Source of the DNA: DATMXS01 sp035561355
GTDB lineage: Bacteria; Acidobacteriota; Terriglobia; Bryobacterales; Bryobacteraceae
Assembly (NCBI GenBank): GCA_035561355.1
Contig: DATMXS010000060.1
Coordinates: 9,308-73,307 of the forward strand
DNA: 64,000 bases
Reading direction: 5' to 3'
Positions 1-9,148 of the stretch are shown one piece after another; within the stretch, counting starts at the first letter, position 1; every line of letters begins with the position of its first letter. Under the pieces are notes generated by a model. That model was not told the DNA's origin and made no database searches. It worked only from the letters and a program-made list of their open reading frames with translations. Made by a program: the position numbers and the translations under genes.

Positions 1-2
1 GC

Positions 3-890
3 CGCCGGCTGTTCGAATCGATTGCACGGCAGGGCAGGGTGCCCAACGATCTGATCATCGTGGACTCAAGCGCTGAGGCGGAAACGGAAGAGATCGTCCG
101 CTCGTTCGCCGGGCGACCGTTTGCAAGCCTCGCTTACGCACGAGTGAAATCGGAATTGGCCGGCCTCACCAAACAGAGGAACTTCGGCCTCCAGTTGGTG
201 CCGACCGAGTTGGTGGCCTTCTTCGATGACGACACTGTTCTGGAGAAGCGCTGTATCGCCGAGATGGAGGCAGTTCACGAATCGGGCGGCGATGGGATCG
301 TAGGCGTTGGGGCGTACATCGCAAACGCGCATATCGAACCACCGTTCCTGTGGCGGCTGCGGCGCGCGTTGCGCATCACCCGCCACCTCCGCCCCGGCAC
401 TTATGACCGCTCGGGCTGGTCTATCCCCTGGAGTTTTCTGCCGCCGACGACAGAAATCGTCGAGGGCGATTGGCTGCCCGGCGGAGCGGCGATGTGGAAG
501 ACCGACACGGTGCGCCGCGTAGGCTTCTGTGAGGCGTTCCAAGGCTACGGATGGGGTGAGGATCTGGAGTTCTCGCTCAGGGCGCGCCGCTGGGGGCGGC
601 TCGTTGTGGCGGGCCGCGCACGGCTAGACCATCTGACCGAGGGTCAGGGCCGTCCCGATCAGTTCAGGCTCGGCTACATGGAAACTCGAAACCGCTGGCA
701 TATCCATGAACGGTGCCTTGAGGACCGTTCGCCCCGGGATCGGCGTGCGCTGCTTTACGGGACCGCGCTCGACACGCTGCTATTGGCATGCGGCGGCTTA
801 CTCGCTCCCTGGCGGGCGAAAATGAGCGCGCAACGAGTTGCGGGCAGAATCAAGGCCGCGTACCACCTGGCTCTTCGGGAAAACAGCTGA
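3..890 (+). CDS. Glycosyltransferase family 2, 5'-truncated by the window edge
   Basis: Likely cytoplasmic GT-A fold glycosyltransferase adding a sugar to the surface polysaccharide. The frame is open from base 3, before the first possible start (GTG at 39), and the residues before that GTG already read like a GT2 N-terminus (LFESIARQ then LIIVDSS). The true start is therefore outside the window. Visible motifs are the acidic metal-binding FFDDDT, and the C-terminal GWGEDLEFSLRAR, typical of the GEDxDFSxR block of GT2 enzymes. The stop overlaps the start of the next gene (TGATG at 888-892), so the two are probably translationally coupled. Donor and acceptor sugars cannot be read from the sequence. 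Confidence 0.85.
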   Translation, partial: RRLFESIARQGRVPNDLIIVDSSAEAETEEIVRSFAGRPFASLAYARVKSELAGLTKQRNFGLQLVPTELVAFFDDDTVLEKRCIAEMEAVHESGGDGIVGVGAYIANAHIEPPFLWRLRRALRITRHLRPGTYDRSGWSIPWSFLPPTTEIVEGDWLPGGAAMWKTDTVRRVGFCEAFQGYGWGEDLEFSLRARRWGRLVVAGRARLDHLTEGQGRPDQFRLGYMETRNRWHIHERCLEDRSPRDRRALLYGTALDTLLLACGGLLAPWRAKMSAQRVAGRIKAAYHLALRENS

Positions 891-2800
891 TGTGCGGGAT
901 TGCAGGGGCAATCGGAGTCGAGCAGCCGCGATCAAAGGCTGGGCTCATGGCAATGAAGGCTAATCTCAGCCGCCGTGGGCCCGACGCGTGCGGATATTGG
1001 GAGAGCACGCGCGCCGCACTTCTGCACACACGGCTGAGCGTAATTGATCTGGACGGTTCGAAACAGCCCATGCCGAACGAAGACGGCACCGTTCTGGTTG
1101 TCTTTAACGGCGAGATCTATAACTTCGTTTCGATCCGCAAGCGCCTCATCGAGCGCGGCCATGTGTTTCGGACAAAAGGTGATACAGAACTGCTGGTGCA
1201 CCTTTACGAGGAAGCCGGAACAGAAATGTGCGAGCAGCTGGACGGGATGTTCGCATTCGCGCTGTATGACGTTCCGCAGCACCGGCTGCTGCTGGTTCGC
1301 GATCGCGCCGGTATCAAGCCGCTCTACTACTGGTACAAACCCGATGACGGCGAGTTGCTGTTCGCGAGCGATCTCGGCGCGATGCTAGCCAACCCGTGCG
1401 CCCCCCGGAAGTTGAACCTGACCGCGCTCGCGCAGTTCTTCCAGTTCGGGTATGCCATTCACCCGCATAGCTGGATCGAGCAGGTCAACCAGCTCGAACC
1501 CGGTCAGACGCTCCTGTGGAACAACGGCGCGATCGCTGCGCGACGGTACTATGCGTGGAATTATGAGCCGGACTCGAGAATGACGCGCCGCGCAACCGCG
1601 GTTCGCGCTCTCGAGGAAGCGGCAGACAAGTCTGTCCGAAGCCAGTTGGCCGCGGACGTCAGGCTCGGGTCTTTTCTGAGCGGCGGTCTCGATTCAAGCA
1701 CGGTCACGGCGTTCGCCCAACGCGCCAGGAGCGAATCGGGCGATCGCATCAGCACCTTCACCGTGAGGTTCGATCACGAGTCATTCGACGAATCGGTGCG
1801 CGCGCGCGCGATCGCCGGTGAACTCGGCACTTTTCATACCGAGATCAACGGGGAGGGTTTGCCTTTCGATCGCAGGTTCCTCGGAGAACTCGCCGATTGC
1901 ACCGGGGAGCCTTTCGGGGATGTATCCGCTCTGCCCACCTACGCGCTCTGCCGTGACGTGCGGCGAGAGATCAAAGTGGCGCTAAGCGGCGATGGCGGCG
2001 ATGAGATCTTTCTCGGCTACTCGGGGCTATCGAAACAGCGCATCGCGCGCCGAGCCCGAGTGCTTCCCGGCGGTTTTCGGCGGTTCTTGACCGGCCTGCC
2101 GGGCAGCGGAGGAGGCGCGTTCGTACGGCGTGCACACAAGTACCTGCGGCTGTCGCTGGCTGACGATCCGGGGCTGATCATCGAATGGGCGCGGCGGTGG
2201 AGGACGGACGAGATGGGCTGTCTTTTGAGTTCCGACGTCCTACCGGCTTTCCTCGAGACCCACAATCGCGCGGTCGAGGAAGTGCGCGCGATCATCGGCG
2301 CGGGCAAACAAGGCGGGTTTAGCGAGCAGCAGGCTCGTTTTCACCTGCTCGTCGACCTGCCATGCGACTGTTTGCTCAAAGTTGATCGGATGGCGATGGC
2401 ACACGGGCTCGAAGTCCGCGTACCGTTGCTGTCCAATGCGATGTTGGAGTACGCAGCGCGTCTGCCGCTGTCGATGCGCCGATACCGTGGAAAGACGAAA
2501 GAGCCGCTTCGGACTGTTGCGGAGGCGAAGTGCCACGTGTTGGCCAAGCCGTCACCAAAGCGCGGATTTGAATTCCCGCTCGAGAACTGGGTTAGGCCTC
2601 GCCTTGCCATCGCGTGGAGAGATTGGAATATATCAGCGAAACTGAGCGAGATCGGTTTCAATGCCAAGGCGGTCGATGGGACCGTGAGGGCTTACACCAG
2701 CACGCCTTCGGCCCACCGCCGCAACTGGCTTGCAGGGCGCCTCTTCGACCTTCTGCTGCTCGCGGTGTGGGCAGACGACCACAGCGTCACTGTTAATTAG
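890..2800 (+). CDS. asnB: Asparagine synthase (glutamine-hydrolysing), polysaccharide-cluster type
   Basis: A 636-residue glutamine-dependent amidotransferase. The start is placed at ATG 890 because it gives MCGIAG, exposing the N-terminal cysteine nucleophile of class II glutaminase domains; a longer reading frame from 788 would bury it. The N-terminal half shows RRGPD and NGEIYNF. The C-terminal synthetase half shows the pyrophosphate loop SGGLDSS and the acidic LSGDGGDE. It overlaps the upstream glycosyltransferase stop by one base. AsnB paralogs inside surface-sugar operons often amidate uronic-acid residues; here that role is inferred only from position, and ordinary asparagine synthesis is possible. 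Confidence 0.93.
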   Translation: MCGIAGAIGVEQPRSKAGLMAMKANLSRRGPDACGYWESTRAALLHTRLSVIDLDGSKQPMPNEDGTVLVVFNGEIYNFVSIRKRLIERGHVFRTKGDTELLVHLYEEAGTEMCEQLDGMFAFALYDVPQHRLLLVRDRAGIKPLYYWYKPDDGELLFASDLGAMLANPCAPRKLNLTALAQFFQFGYAIHPHSWIEQVNQLEPGQTLLWNNGAIAARRYYAWNYEPDSRMTRRATAVRALEEAADKSVRSQLAADVRLGSFLSGGLDSSTVTAFAQRARSESGDRISTFTVRFDHESFDESVRARAIAGELGTFHTEINGEGLPFDRRFLGELADCTGEPFGDVSALPTYALCRDVRREIKVALSGDGGDEIFLGYSGLSKQRIARRARVLPGGFRRFLTGLPGSGGGAFVRRAHKYLRLSLADDPGLIIEWARRWRTDEMGCLLSSDVLPAFLETHNRAVEEVRAIIGAGKQGGFSEQQARFHLLVDLPCDCLLKVDRMAMAHGLEVRVPLLSNAMLEYAARLPLSMRRYRGKTKEPLRTVAEAKCHVLAKPSPKRGFEFPLENWVRPRLAIAWRDWNISAKLSEIGFNAKAVDGTVRAYTSTPSAHRRNWLAGRLFDLLLLAVWADDHSVTVN

Positions 2801-2807
2801 AGATCAC

Positions 2808-3605
2808 ATGCTCGGGCAGAGCACGGCGGCTCTCGAAGTCGGTTTTCGGCGTGGGATCCAAAGCGTTATCGGCACTCCCAGCATCCACGAACGCCAGAAG
2901 TGGATGGCCGCCTGGCCGCATCTCACACGGCTCCCCGTGTGTGGAGTTCGCGTCCTGGATGCCGGTTGCGGCACTGGCGCGTGGGCACTGGAACTCGCGC
3001 GGCTTCGTCCGGGATGGGAGATCGTAGGCATTGACCGGGACGAGGTCGCGGTCCGCGCGGCTGAGCACGCGCGGCAGAGGCTGAGATGTTCGAATGTAGT
3101 TTTCGCTTCGGCCGACTTCCTCCAGTATCGGCCGCTTGCATTGTTCGACGTCGTGCTCTCGGTTCACTCGGCGCATTACCTGGCGGCTTCCGGCAAGGGA
3201 GATGCATTCTTCGCCGCAGTCCGATCCTGGCTGAATCCAGGCGGCCGCCTGATGCTGCTCGGGCCGAGGCGCTTCGATCGAGCGCCGTTCCTCTCACAAC
3301 TGCCGGGGCCGAAGCAACCGTGGAATGTGTTCTCGGGTGACGACTTGCGTCGCCTATGCGAGCAAGAGAACTTGGCGGTGGAGGTCCTGCAGCCGACGAC
3401 ATCGCGCCTTGGAGCTGCCGCGAAGCAGTTGGCATGGGCTACCGAGAGCCGCGGGCGGCTCCTTTCACTCGTACTCTGGCCTATCGAATGGTGCCTCACG
3501 GCCATCGATTCGCGACGGAGAATTCAGCCAGCCGATCCCAGTGTCGGCTGGCTTCTAATCGCCTCCGCCGCTTCGGACAGCGGCTGCCAACCGGCGCGGT
3601 CATGA
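2808..3605 (+). CDS. Class I SAM-dependent methyltransferase
   Basis: Predicted 265-residue cytoplasmic methyltransferase. SAM-binding motif I is clear (VLDAGCGTGAWALELA), followed by the acidic end of strand 2 (IVGIDRD), a motif II-like SADFLQY, and a post-motif strand (FDVVLSVHSAHYL). The ATG at 2808 lies eight bases after the asnB stop; upstream in-frame codons sit inside asnB and are less likely. The stop (2603-type overlap, TGA at 3603-3605) overlaps the next start as ATGA. The substrate is unknown; within this operon a sugar or lipid-linked sugar is most likely. Confidence 0.85.
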   Translation: MLGQSTAALEVGFRRGIQSVIGTPSIHERQKWMAAWPHLTRLPVCGVRVLDAGCGTGAWALELARLRPGWEIVGIDRDEVAVRAAEHARQRLRCSNVVFASADFLQYRPLALFDVVLSVHSAHYLAASGKGDAFFAAVRSWLNPGGRLMLLGPRRFDRAPFLSQLPGPKQPWNVFSGDDLRRLCEQENLAVEVLQPTTSRLGAAAKQLAWATESRGRLLSLVLWPIEWCLTAIDSRRRIQPADPSVGWLLIASAASDSGCQPARS

Positions 3606-4648
3606 CCCAACAAAGATCCGTATTGCTTATCGGCACGTTCCTTTCAGCGTTTGGCGGCCGGCGCGGCGTGTCGGAAGACCTCGCCGAGGAGCTTCGGCGC
3701 CGCGGCTGGAAGGTGATTACGGCGTCGGCACGGCCTGGCCGCCCTGGAAGAATCCTGGACATGCTCGCGACCACGTGGCGGTACCGCGGCCAGTACGCGT
3801 GTGCGAGCGTCGAGGTGTATAGCGGTCCAGCCTTCATATGGGCCGAAGCGGTGTGCAGCCTCCTCCGAATCCTTGGGCGGCCGTATGTCCTCGTGCTTCA
3901 CGGCGGCAATCTGCCGGCGTTTGCCAGGCAGTGGCCGCGGCGCGTACGGCGCCTCCTCAATTCCGCAGCCGTTGTGACATGCCCCTCGCAGTTCTTGGCG
4001 ACCGCGCTCGCGGGGTTCGGGCGGGAGATTCGGGTGATACCGAACGGCGTCGACCTGGGCCGTTTTCGCTTTCGGCTACGCCGCACGCTCGAGCGGCGAC
4101 TCGTGTGGCTTCGTGCGTTTCATCGTCTGTACGATCCGGAACTCGCCGTCCGGGTGGCGGCGATTGTCGCAAGAAGCTTTCCTGGACTGCGTCTCACCCT
4201 TTGCGGTGTGGATAAGCACGACGGAACGTTGGAGCGGGTCGAACGGCTCATCGCCGAGCTCGGGGTGGACGGCACTGTAATTGTGCGCGGCCCCGTGCCC
4301 AGGGCCGGTGTGCCGGAGGTGCTAGACGGCTCAGATATCCTTCTGAATACCGCACGTGTCGACAATACGCCGGTCAGCGTGATCGAAGCGATGGCAAGTG
4401 GGCTGTGCATCGTGAGCACGAGCGCCGGCGGTCTCTCCTACCTGATCGAGGATGGGCGGGAAGGATTGTTGGTGAGAGTCGGCGACGCGCAGGCGATGGC
4501 AGACGCGGTTCTGCGGCTGCTGAGATCGGCCGAATTGGCATCAAAGCTGTCGGCGAACGCGCGCCATCGTGCAATGTGCTTCGATTGGTCGCACATCGTT
4601 CCTGAGATCGAGGCCGTTCTTGACGGCCTTGGCACGGCTCAAGGGTGA
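3602..4648 (+). CDS. Glycosyltransferase family 4 (GT-B fold)
   Basis: A 348-residue retaining glycosyltransferase. The N-terminal acceptor half begins with the glycine-rich LIGTFLSAFGGRRGVSEDL. The C-terminal donor half carries VIPNGVDLGRF and the nucleotide-sugar-binding block TPVSVIEAMASGLCIVS. The start at ATG 3602 overlaps the preceding stop (ATGA). The much longer open frame from 3356 is an out-of-phase read through the methyltransferase gene and was discarded. Linkage and sugar specificity cannot be predicted. Confidence 0.9.
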   Translation: MTQQRSVLLIGTFLSAFGGRRGVSEDLAEELRRRGWKVITASARPGRPGRILDMLATTWRYRGQYACASVEVYSGPAFIWAEAVCSLLRILGRPYVLVLHGGNLPAFARQWPRRVRRLLNSAAVVTCPSQFLATALAGFGREIRVIPNGVDLGRFRFRLRRTLERRLVWLRAFHRLYDPELAVRVAAIVARSFPGLRLTLCGVDKHDGTLERVERLIAELGVDGTVIVRGPVPRAGVPEVLDGSDILLNTARVDNTPVSVIEAMASGLCIVSTSAGGLSYLIEDGREGLLVRVGDAQAMADAVLRLLRSAELASKLSANARHRAMCFDWSHIVPEIEAVLDGLGTAQG

Positions 4649-4687
4649 GTGCGCTGCGTCACAAGCGACTGCCAGGTTGAACCATAC

Positions 4688-5518
4688 ATGCGGTCTCAGC
4701 TTCTGGTCTTCTGGGATTACGACACGCAGTGGGGAGCGGACCGTTCGCGCTCGCCCGGAGGCCGCAAGGGTTGGGGCGGCCTGGAGTTCAGCAACACGGA
4801 AGAGCTTCTCGCCGTCCACGAAACCTACGAGGTTCCGGCGTGTTTTGCCGTGGTTGGCGCCGCGGCCCTGAACGGATGCCGCCCTTACCACGATCCGGGT
4901 CAGATCCGAGCGATACGCGCCGCAGGCCATGAAATCGCCAGCCACTCGCAATATCACGAGTGGTTGCCGGCGCTCGATCGTGCTCGGCTCGTGGAGACGT
5001 TGCGGACCAGTAAGGATACGCTTGAGCAGTGCGTTGGCTCGGAGGTCCTGACCTTCGTGCCACCTTTCAACCAGCCGTTCGACTATGCGCGCCGCGCGTC
5101 AATCAGCATCTCCGAGAGGCGCCAAGCCGGTTCGGCGCGCACCAACCTGAGCGGGCTGTGTACCGCGCTTGCCGCGACCGGTTACCGGTTCTGCCGCGTT
5201 GCATACCGGCCGATCTGGGAACGCGTGTGGGGTGTGGTTTCGCGTAAGGCATGGAACCGCCCGGCGCGTTTGGAAGCGATCGCCGGTATTCAGTGTGTGC
5301 GAATGAATATGGGGACCGGATTCGATGCGGAGCCGCGAGCGTTTCTGGCCGAACATGCCGGGCAAGGCGGATTGTTCATCGCGACAGGCCATCCACACTC
5401 TCTTCATAGCGGCGGGCCGCAGGATCTAGAGCACCTTCGGCGCTTTCTCGAGCTCGTCGCCGATTTGCGATCGCGGAATATCCTCGAGGTCTCGTTACCA
5501 GCAGCACTTCTCGCGTAG
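4688..5518 (+). CDS. Polysaccharide deacetylase family protein (NodB-like)
   Basis: Probable carbohydrate esterase family 4-type deacetylase of about 276 residues, acting on N-acetyl groups or acting as a polysaccharide-modifying enzyme. The catalytic and metal-binding pattern is visible: FWDYDTQWG supplies the first aspartate, HSQYH matches the HxxxH metal ligands, and GHPHS near the C-terminus resembles the last histidine motif. A GTG at 4649, directly after the previous stop, would add 13 residues; ATG 4688 fits the usual family N-terminus better, but the choice is uncertain. No signal peptide is seen, so it may act in the cytoplasm on a precursor. Confidence 0.8.
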   Translation: MRSQLLVFWDYDTQWGADRSRSPGGRKGWGGLEFSNTEELLAVHETYEVPACFAVVGAAALNGCRPYHDPGQIRAIRAAGHEIASHSQYHEWLPALDRARLVETLRTSKDTLEQCVGSEVLTFVPPFNQPFDYARRASISISERRQAGSARTNLSGLCTALAATGYRFCRVAYRPIWERVWGVVSRKAWNRPARLEAIAGIQCVRMNMGTGFDAEPRAFLAEHAGQGGLFIATGHPHSLHSGGPQDLEHLRRFLELVADLRSRNILEVSLPAALLA

Positions 5519-5524
5519 CCGCAT

Positions 5525-6691
5525 ATGGAAATCTGTGTCGTGTCGTTCAAAGAGTGCTGGCGCCAGAACGGCGAATGGTTCAGCGACGGCGGGTTTCCGC
5601 TCCAAATCGCGTCCATCGGCTCACTCTTCCAACGAGTGAAATTGATGATCGTAGAGACAGCGGTTCGAGCGGGTGGTATTCCACTGCCGGCCGGAACGGA
5701 AGTCATTCCGATTCCGCGCCCTCAGGCCACAGGCTTTGGAAGAAAGCTCTGGGTTGCGGCGCATGCGGTTTCATACATCAGGCAGTTCGTCCCGCGTATG
5801 CTGGCGGCCGACGTGGTCCACGTGCCCCTCCCGGGCGACCTGCCGCTGCTTGGCTTGCTCACCGCAACGGCGCTCCGCCGCAGAGTGATCGCCAGATACG
5901 GCGGGTCCTGGCGGACGAACTCGCAAACGACATACATGAACCGTGTGACCCGCAGCCTGATGAGTGCGCTTGCCGGCGGTCGGCATGTCATGCTCGTTGC
6001 GGGGGATGAAGAAGGCCGGCCGGCAGCCCACCTTCACTGGTTGTTCTCGACTGCGCTGCGTAACGACGAGTTAAGGCGAATTCCGGCCGTCACGCGAGCG
6101 AGTCTGCAGTATCCACCCAGGGCTTGCTACATCGGGCGGCTTTCTCCGGAAAAAGGTGTCGCGATACTGATCCGAGCCATCGCCGGGTTGGAGAGGCGGG
6201 GACTCCAGCCGGTGCCGGATGTGACGATTATCGGAGACGGACCCGAGCGCAGGCGTTTGGAACAACTCGCCGCCAGTCTCGATTGCGCCAGCCGCTTCAC
6301 GTTCGTCGGCCAGGTGGACCGTACCGAACTTACAGAACATTTGGTCCGTCAGGATTTCTGTATCCACCCGTCTTCGACGGAGAGCATCTGCAAGGCCTGG
6401 GTGGATGCAATGGCGCACGGATTGCCGATCGTCTGCGCGGATGTCGGATCCGCGCCGCGCGCTATCAGTACGAACGGCTGCCGCGGATGGCTCGTTCGGC
6501 CTGACGACGAGGATGCCCTCGCTGACGGCATCCATGGGGCAATCGTTCACACGACGGACTGGCCATCACTTCGGCGCCGATGTCGCACGTACGCCGAGGA
6601 GCACACGCTAGATCGCTGGACCGAGCAGATTGGTCAAATCTGTGCAGCGCAGTGGCATTGGAAATACTCCGAAGGAAAACTTGTCGCGTGA
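5525..6691 (+). CDS. Glycosyltransferase family 4
   Basis: A 388-residue GT-B glycosyltransferase. The C-terminal half is diagnostic: CYIGRLSPEKGVAILIRAI, the strand VTIIGDGPERRRLE, and the donor-binding HPSSTESICKAWVDAMAHG, where a glutamate-containing EX7E-like element is present. It begins seven bases after the deacetylase stop. The C-terminus overlaps the start of the next gene at a TGA/GTG junction. The N-terminal half is divergent, so the acceptor is unknown. Confidence 0.88.
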   Translation: MEICVVSFKECWRQNGEWFSDGGFPLQIASIGSLFQRVKLMIVETAVRAGGIPLPAGTEVIPIPRPQATGFGRKLWVAAHAVSYIRQFVPRMLAADVVHVPLPGDLPLLGLLTATALRRRVIARYGGSWRTNSQTTYMNRVTRSLMSALAGGRHVMLVAGDEEGRPAAHLHWLFSTALRNDELRRIPAVTRASLQYPPRACYIGRLSPEKGVAILIRAIAGLERRGLQPVPDVTIIGDGPERRRLEQLAASLDCASRFTFVGQVDRTELTEHLVRQDFCIHPSSTESICKAWVDAMAHGLPIVCADVGSAPRAISTNGCRGWLVRPDDEDALADGIHGAIVHTTDWPSLRRRCRTYAEEHTLDRWTEQIGQICAAQWHWKYSEGKLVA

Positions 6692-7980
6692 AAACGTCGC
6701 CCGCCTCTGCTTATTGGGGACTTCGCCTGACCATATTGACATCGGTGCTGTGGTCGGTCGGGTTGTTCGCCGGCTTCAAAACGGCATTACTCGCGAACGT
6801 CGTTGCCACCTTCGCGCTGGCCGCTATCGGGATCTTCCGGCCAACAGTGGCCGTGTTCACCGTCGCTTACCTCGCCTGCCTTGACAGTATTTCGCGCATG
6901 TACCTGATCGACAGCGGCCTCTTCCGGTGGAATGCGCTGAACTATTTGCTCCTTGTTCTGCTTTTTGTTTGTTTGCCTACGGTTCTCAAGGCGAGTGATA
7001 TACACAGCATCATCCTCCTGCTCTTCGTGGCGCTGCTTGTCGCCGGACTTCTCGTAACACCCGATATCGAGAACGGAGTCCAACACGTTCTGAACATTGC
7101 AACGAGTTTCGGGATCCTGGCCTGCTTCATGCGAGCTCGCCGCGACACTTCGTTATGGCTCTGGGTCGCAGTGCTGAACGGTGTTGCCGTCGCCATCGGA
7201 GGTCTGGTGTTCTATCTCGACCCCCAGGCGCTGCGGCTGAACCCGAATGGCTGGTCGCTTTTCCCGCTCGCAGGGATGTTCTCGATATGCCTGGCAAGTT
7301 TGAAGCCGCCACGTAATTCAGTCAGCCCGTTCCTGGTACTGCTCGCGGCTGTCGCGTTCGGCTGGACATTTCTGAGCGGCAGTCGTGGATCGACTCTCGT
7401 CGCACTGATCTGCACGTTGTTCCTGATCGGCGCTGAGAAGCAGCGCTCCCGCCGCGCGGGATACCTCGCGGTGTGGGCGTTGGTGTGCCTTGGGTTGGCG
7501 GTTTGGTTCGCAACGTCCGGCCAGGGCGCCTTGCACAGGATCGAGTACACGTTCGACAGCGATAAATCCATCACTGGGCGTTCTAGCGGGCGCTGGGATC
7601 TCATCGTCGCGGGTTGGCGGATCTTCCTCGAACATCCGCTGGGCGTCGGCACGGGCGGGTATTCGGTGTCTTTTGCGGAACTCGGCGACGAACACCTCGC
7701 GTTCCGGGGCTTTACCCGCCAGGCTCACGCGGGCTGGATCAAGACACTAGTCGAAAACGGAATCGCGGGAACCCTGATATTCGCCGCGTACGTTTGCTCG
7801 TTCGCGTACTACGGGTGGCGCAGAAGACGACAGGGCTGGCTGGCACTCGGGCTCCTTACGAGCACCGTGCTGGCAATCTACTTCGGCTTTTCGGAGTTCC
7901 AAGGGAAGTGCGTCTGGCTGCTTGCGGCTGGCGCGGCAGCCGTGATGGACGCTCGCAGCGAAGGGACGATTCATGCCTGA
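6688..7980 (+). CDS. O-antigen ligase/polymerase-like membrane protein (Wzy/WaaL family)
   Basis: A 430-residue multi-pass inner-membrane protein with about ten hydrophobic segments. The family signature is the large loop: SGSRGSTLVALI, then GVGTGGYSV, then HAGWIKTLVENGIAGTL, equivalent to the H-N...E-G...G pattern of PF04932. It would polymerise or ligate lipid-linked glycans on the periplasmic face. The GTG start at 6688 is preceded by a Shine-Dalgarno-like gaagga (6671-6676) and overlaps the upstream stop. Ligase and polymerase cannot be told apart from sequence alone. Confidence 0.85.
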   Translation: MKTSPASAYWGLRLTILTSVLWSVGLFAGFKTALLANVVATFALAAIGIFRPTVAVFTVAYLACLDSISRMYLIDSGLFRWNALNYLLLVLLFVCLPTVLKASDIHSIILLLFVALLVAGLLVTPDIENGVQHVLNIATSFGILACFMRARRDTSLWLWVAVLNGVAVAIGGLVFYLDPQALRLNPNGWSLFPLAGMFSICLASLKPPRNSVSPFLVLLAAVAFGWTFLSGSRGSTLVALICTLFLIGAEKQRSRRAGYLAVWALVCLGLAVWFATSGQGALHRIEYTFDSDKSITGRSSGRWDLIVAGWRIFLEHPLGVGTGGYSVSFAELGDEHLAFRGFTRQAHAGWIKTLVENGIAGTLIFAAYVCSFAYYGWRRRRQGWLALGLLTSTVLAIYFGFSEFQGKCVWLLAAGAAAVMDARSEGTIHA

Positions 7981-9139
7981 CCGGCTCAGGGTTGCACTGA
8001 TCGCGGGAGTGTTGGGTCGAGGCGGCGCCGAGAAGCAGCTGCTCGCCTCAGCGAAAGCGTTGGTGTCCTCGGGGTGCGAGGTTGAACTGTTTACGTTGAC
8101 GGCAGGCGGATGTTATGCCGACGCATTTTCCGCACTCGGCATCGTTCCCCGATGCGTCGGCCGATCCGGTTTTCGCTTGCGGCGGATCTCGACGCTTACG
8201 CACCAACTACGGCGCTTCCGACCGCACGTGGTCCACTCCGGGCACGGATACGCAAACCTATATGCAGGTTGCGCCGGGCGCGCCGTTTCTTCGCTGGTCA
8301 TCGGATCGCTTCGCGGCAGTTATTCCGGCAGCCTGCGCGAATACGGACCGTGGTCCCGCATTCTGTTTCGCCTGCCTCACGCGCTGGTGACCAATTCGCA
8401 GCAAGCATACGAAGACGTTCTGCGGCACGGGGCGGTTCGAAAAGATCGTCTGTACCTTCTGCCGAATGCCATTGAGGTGCCGCCACATGAGCCGCTGCGA
8501 GCCGCGCGTCCACGGCGGAACGAGATCAGGGCGATTTTTGTGGGCCGGCTCGTCTCGGGCAAGAGGCTGGATCGGTTTCTGGCCGCGCTGGCGATCGCGC
8601 GCAAGTCGGACAGGCGAATCAGGGGAGTGATTGCCGGTGACGGGCCGGAAATGAATGCCGCTCGGAGAATGGCCAGCGAACTCGACCTCGTCGCCGGCAA
8701 CGCGGTGACGTTCCTCGGCGCCTGCGATCACATCCAACATCAGCTTGATGCCGCTGACTTCCTGGTCTTCACTTCCGAGGATGAGGGCTTGCCGAACGCC
8801 GTCCTCGAGGCCATGGCCTCCGGACTGCCGGTTATAACGACGGCCGCCGGAGATGCCGCCCGTGTCGTGACGCACGGAACTTCGGGTTTCGTCGTCGAGG
8901 ACGGGGCGCCCGACCGCATCGCCCAGTACATGGTCCGGCTCGCAGGATGTCCGGACACAACAGCTTTGATGGGAATGGCGGGCCGCAGGGCGGTCGCAGC
9001 TGACTACTCCGCTGAATTGCTCCCGCGCCGGCTGCTCGGTATTTACGGCGACCTGGCGTTCCGCAGGCGGGCGGATCGCGTCCTTCAGTTGGTCCGGTCA
9101 TTAGAACTTTCGACGGCCTTGTCGCCGAAAGCCGCCTGA
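7973..9139 (+). CDS. Glycosyltransferase family 4
   Basis: A 388-residue GT-B enzyme. The N-terminus has GVLGRGGAEKQLL, the GGAE loop common in GT4 proteins. The C-terminal domain shows AIFVGRLVSGKRLDRFL, GVIAGDGPEMNAA and SEDEGLPNAVLEAMASG, the EX7E donor-site block. It starts 8 bases inside the end of the ligase-like gene, consistent with coupling. Probable cytoplasmic, membrane-associated action on a lipid-linked intermediate. Sugar specificity is unknown. Confidence 0.92.
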   Translation: MPDRLRVALIAGVLGRGGAEKQLLASAKALVSSGCEVELFTLTAGGCYADAFSALGIVPRCVGRSGFRLRRISTLTHQLRRFRPHVVHSGHGYANLYAGCAGRAVSSLVIGSLRGSYSGSLREYGPWSRILFRLPHALVTNSQQAYEDVLRHGAVRKDRLYLLPNAIEVPPHEPLRAARPRRNEIRAIFVGRLVSGKRLDRFLAALAIARKSDRRIRGVIAGDGPEMNAARRMASELDLVAGNAVTFLGACDHIQHQLDAADFLVFTSEDEGLPNAVLEAMASGLPVITTAAGDAARVVTHGTSGFVVEDGAPDRIAQYMVRLAGCPDTTALMGMAGRRAVAADYSAELLPRRLLGIYGDLAFRRRADRVLQLVRSLELSTALSPKAA

Positions 9140-9148
9140 GAGAGCACG

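Noticed and set aside
3356..3601. N-terminal extension of the GT4 gene
   Set aside because: It overlaps the methyltransferase out of frame; the ATGA junction at 3602 is the better start.
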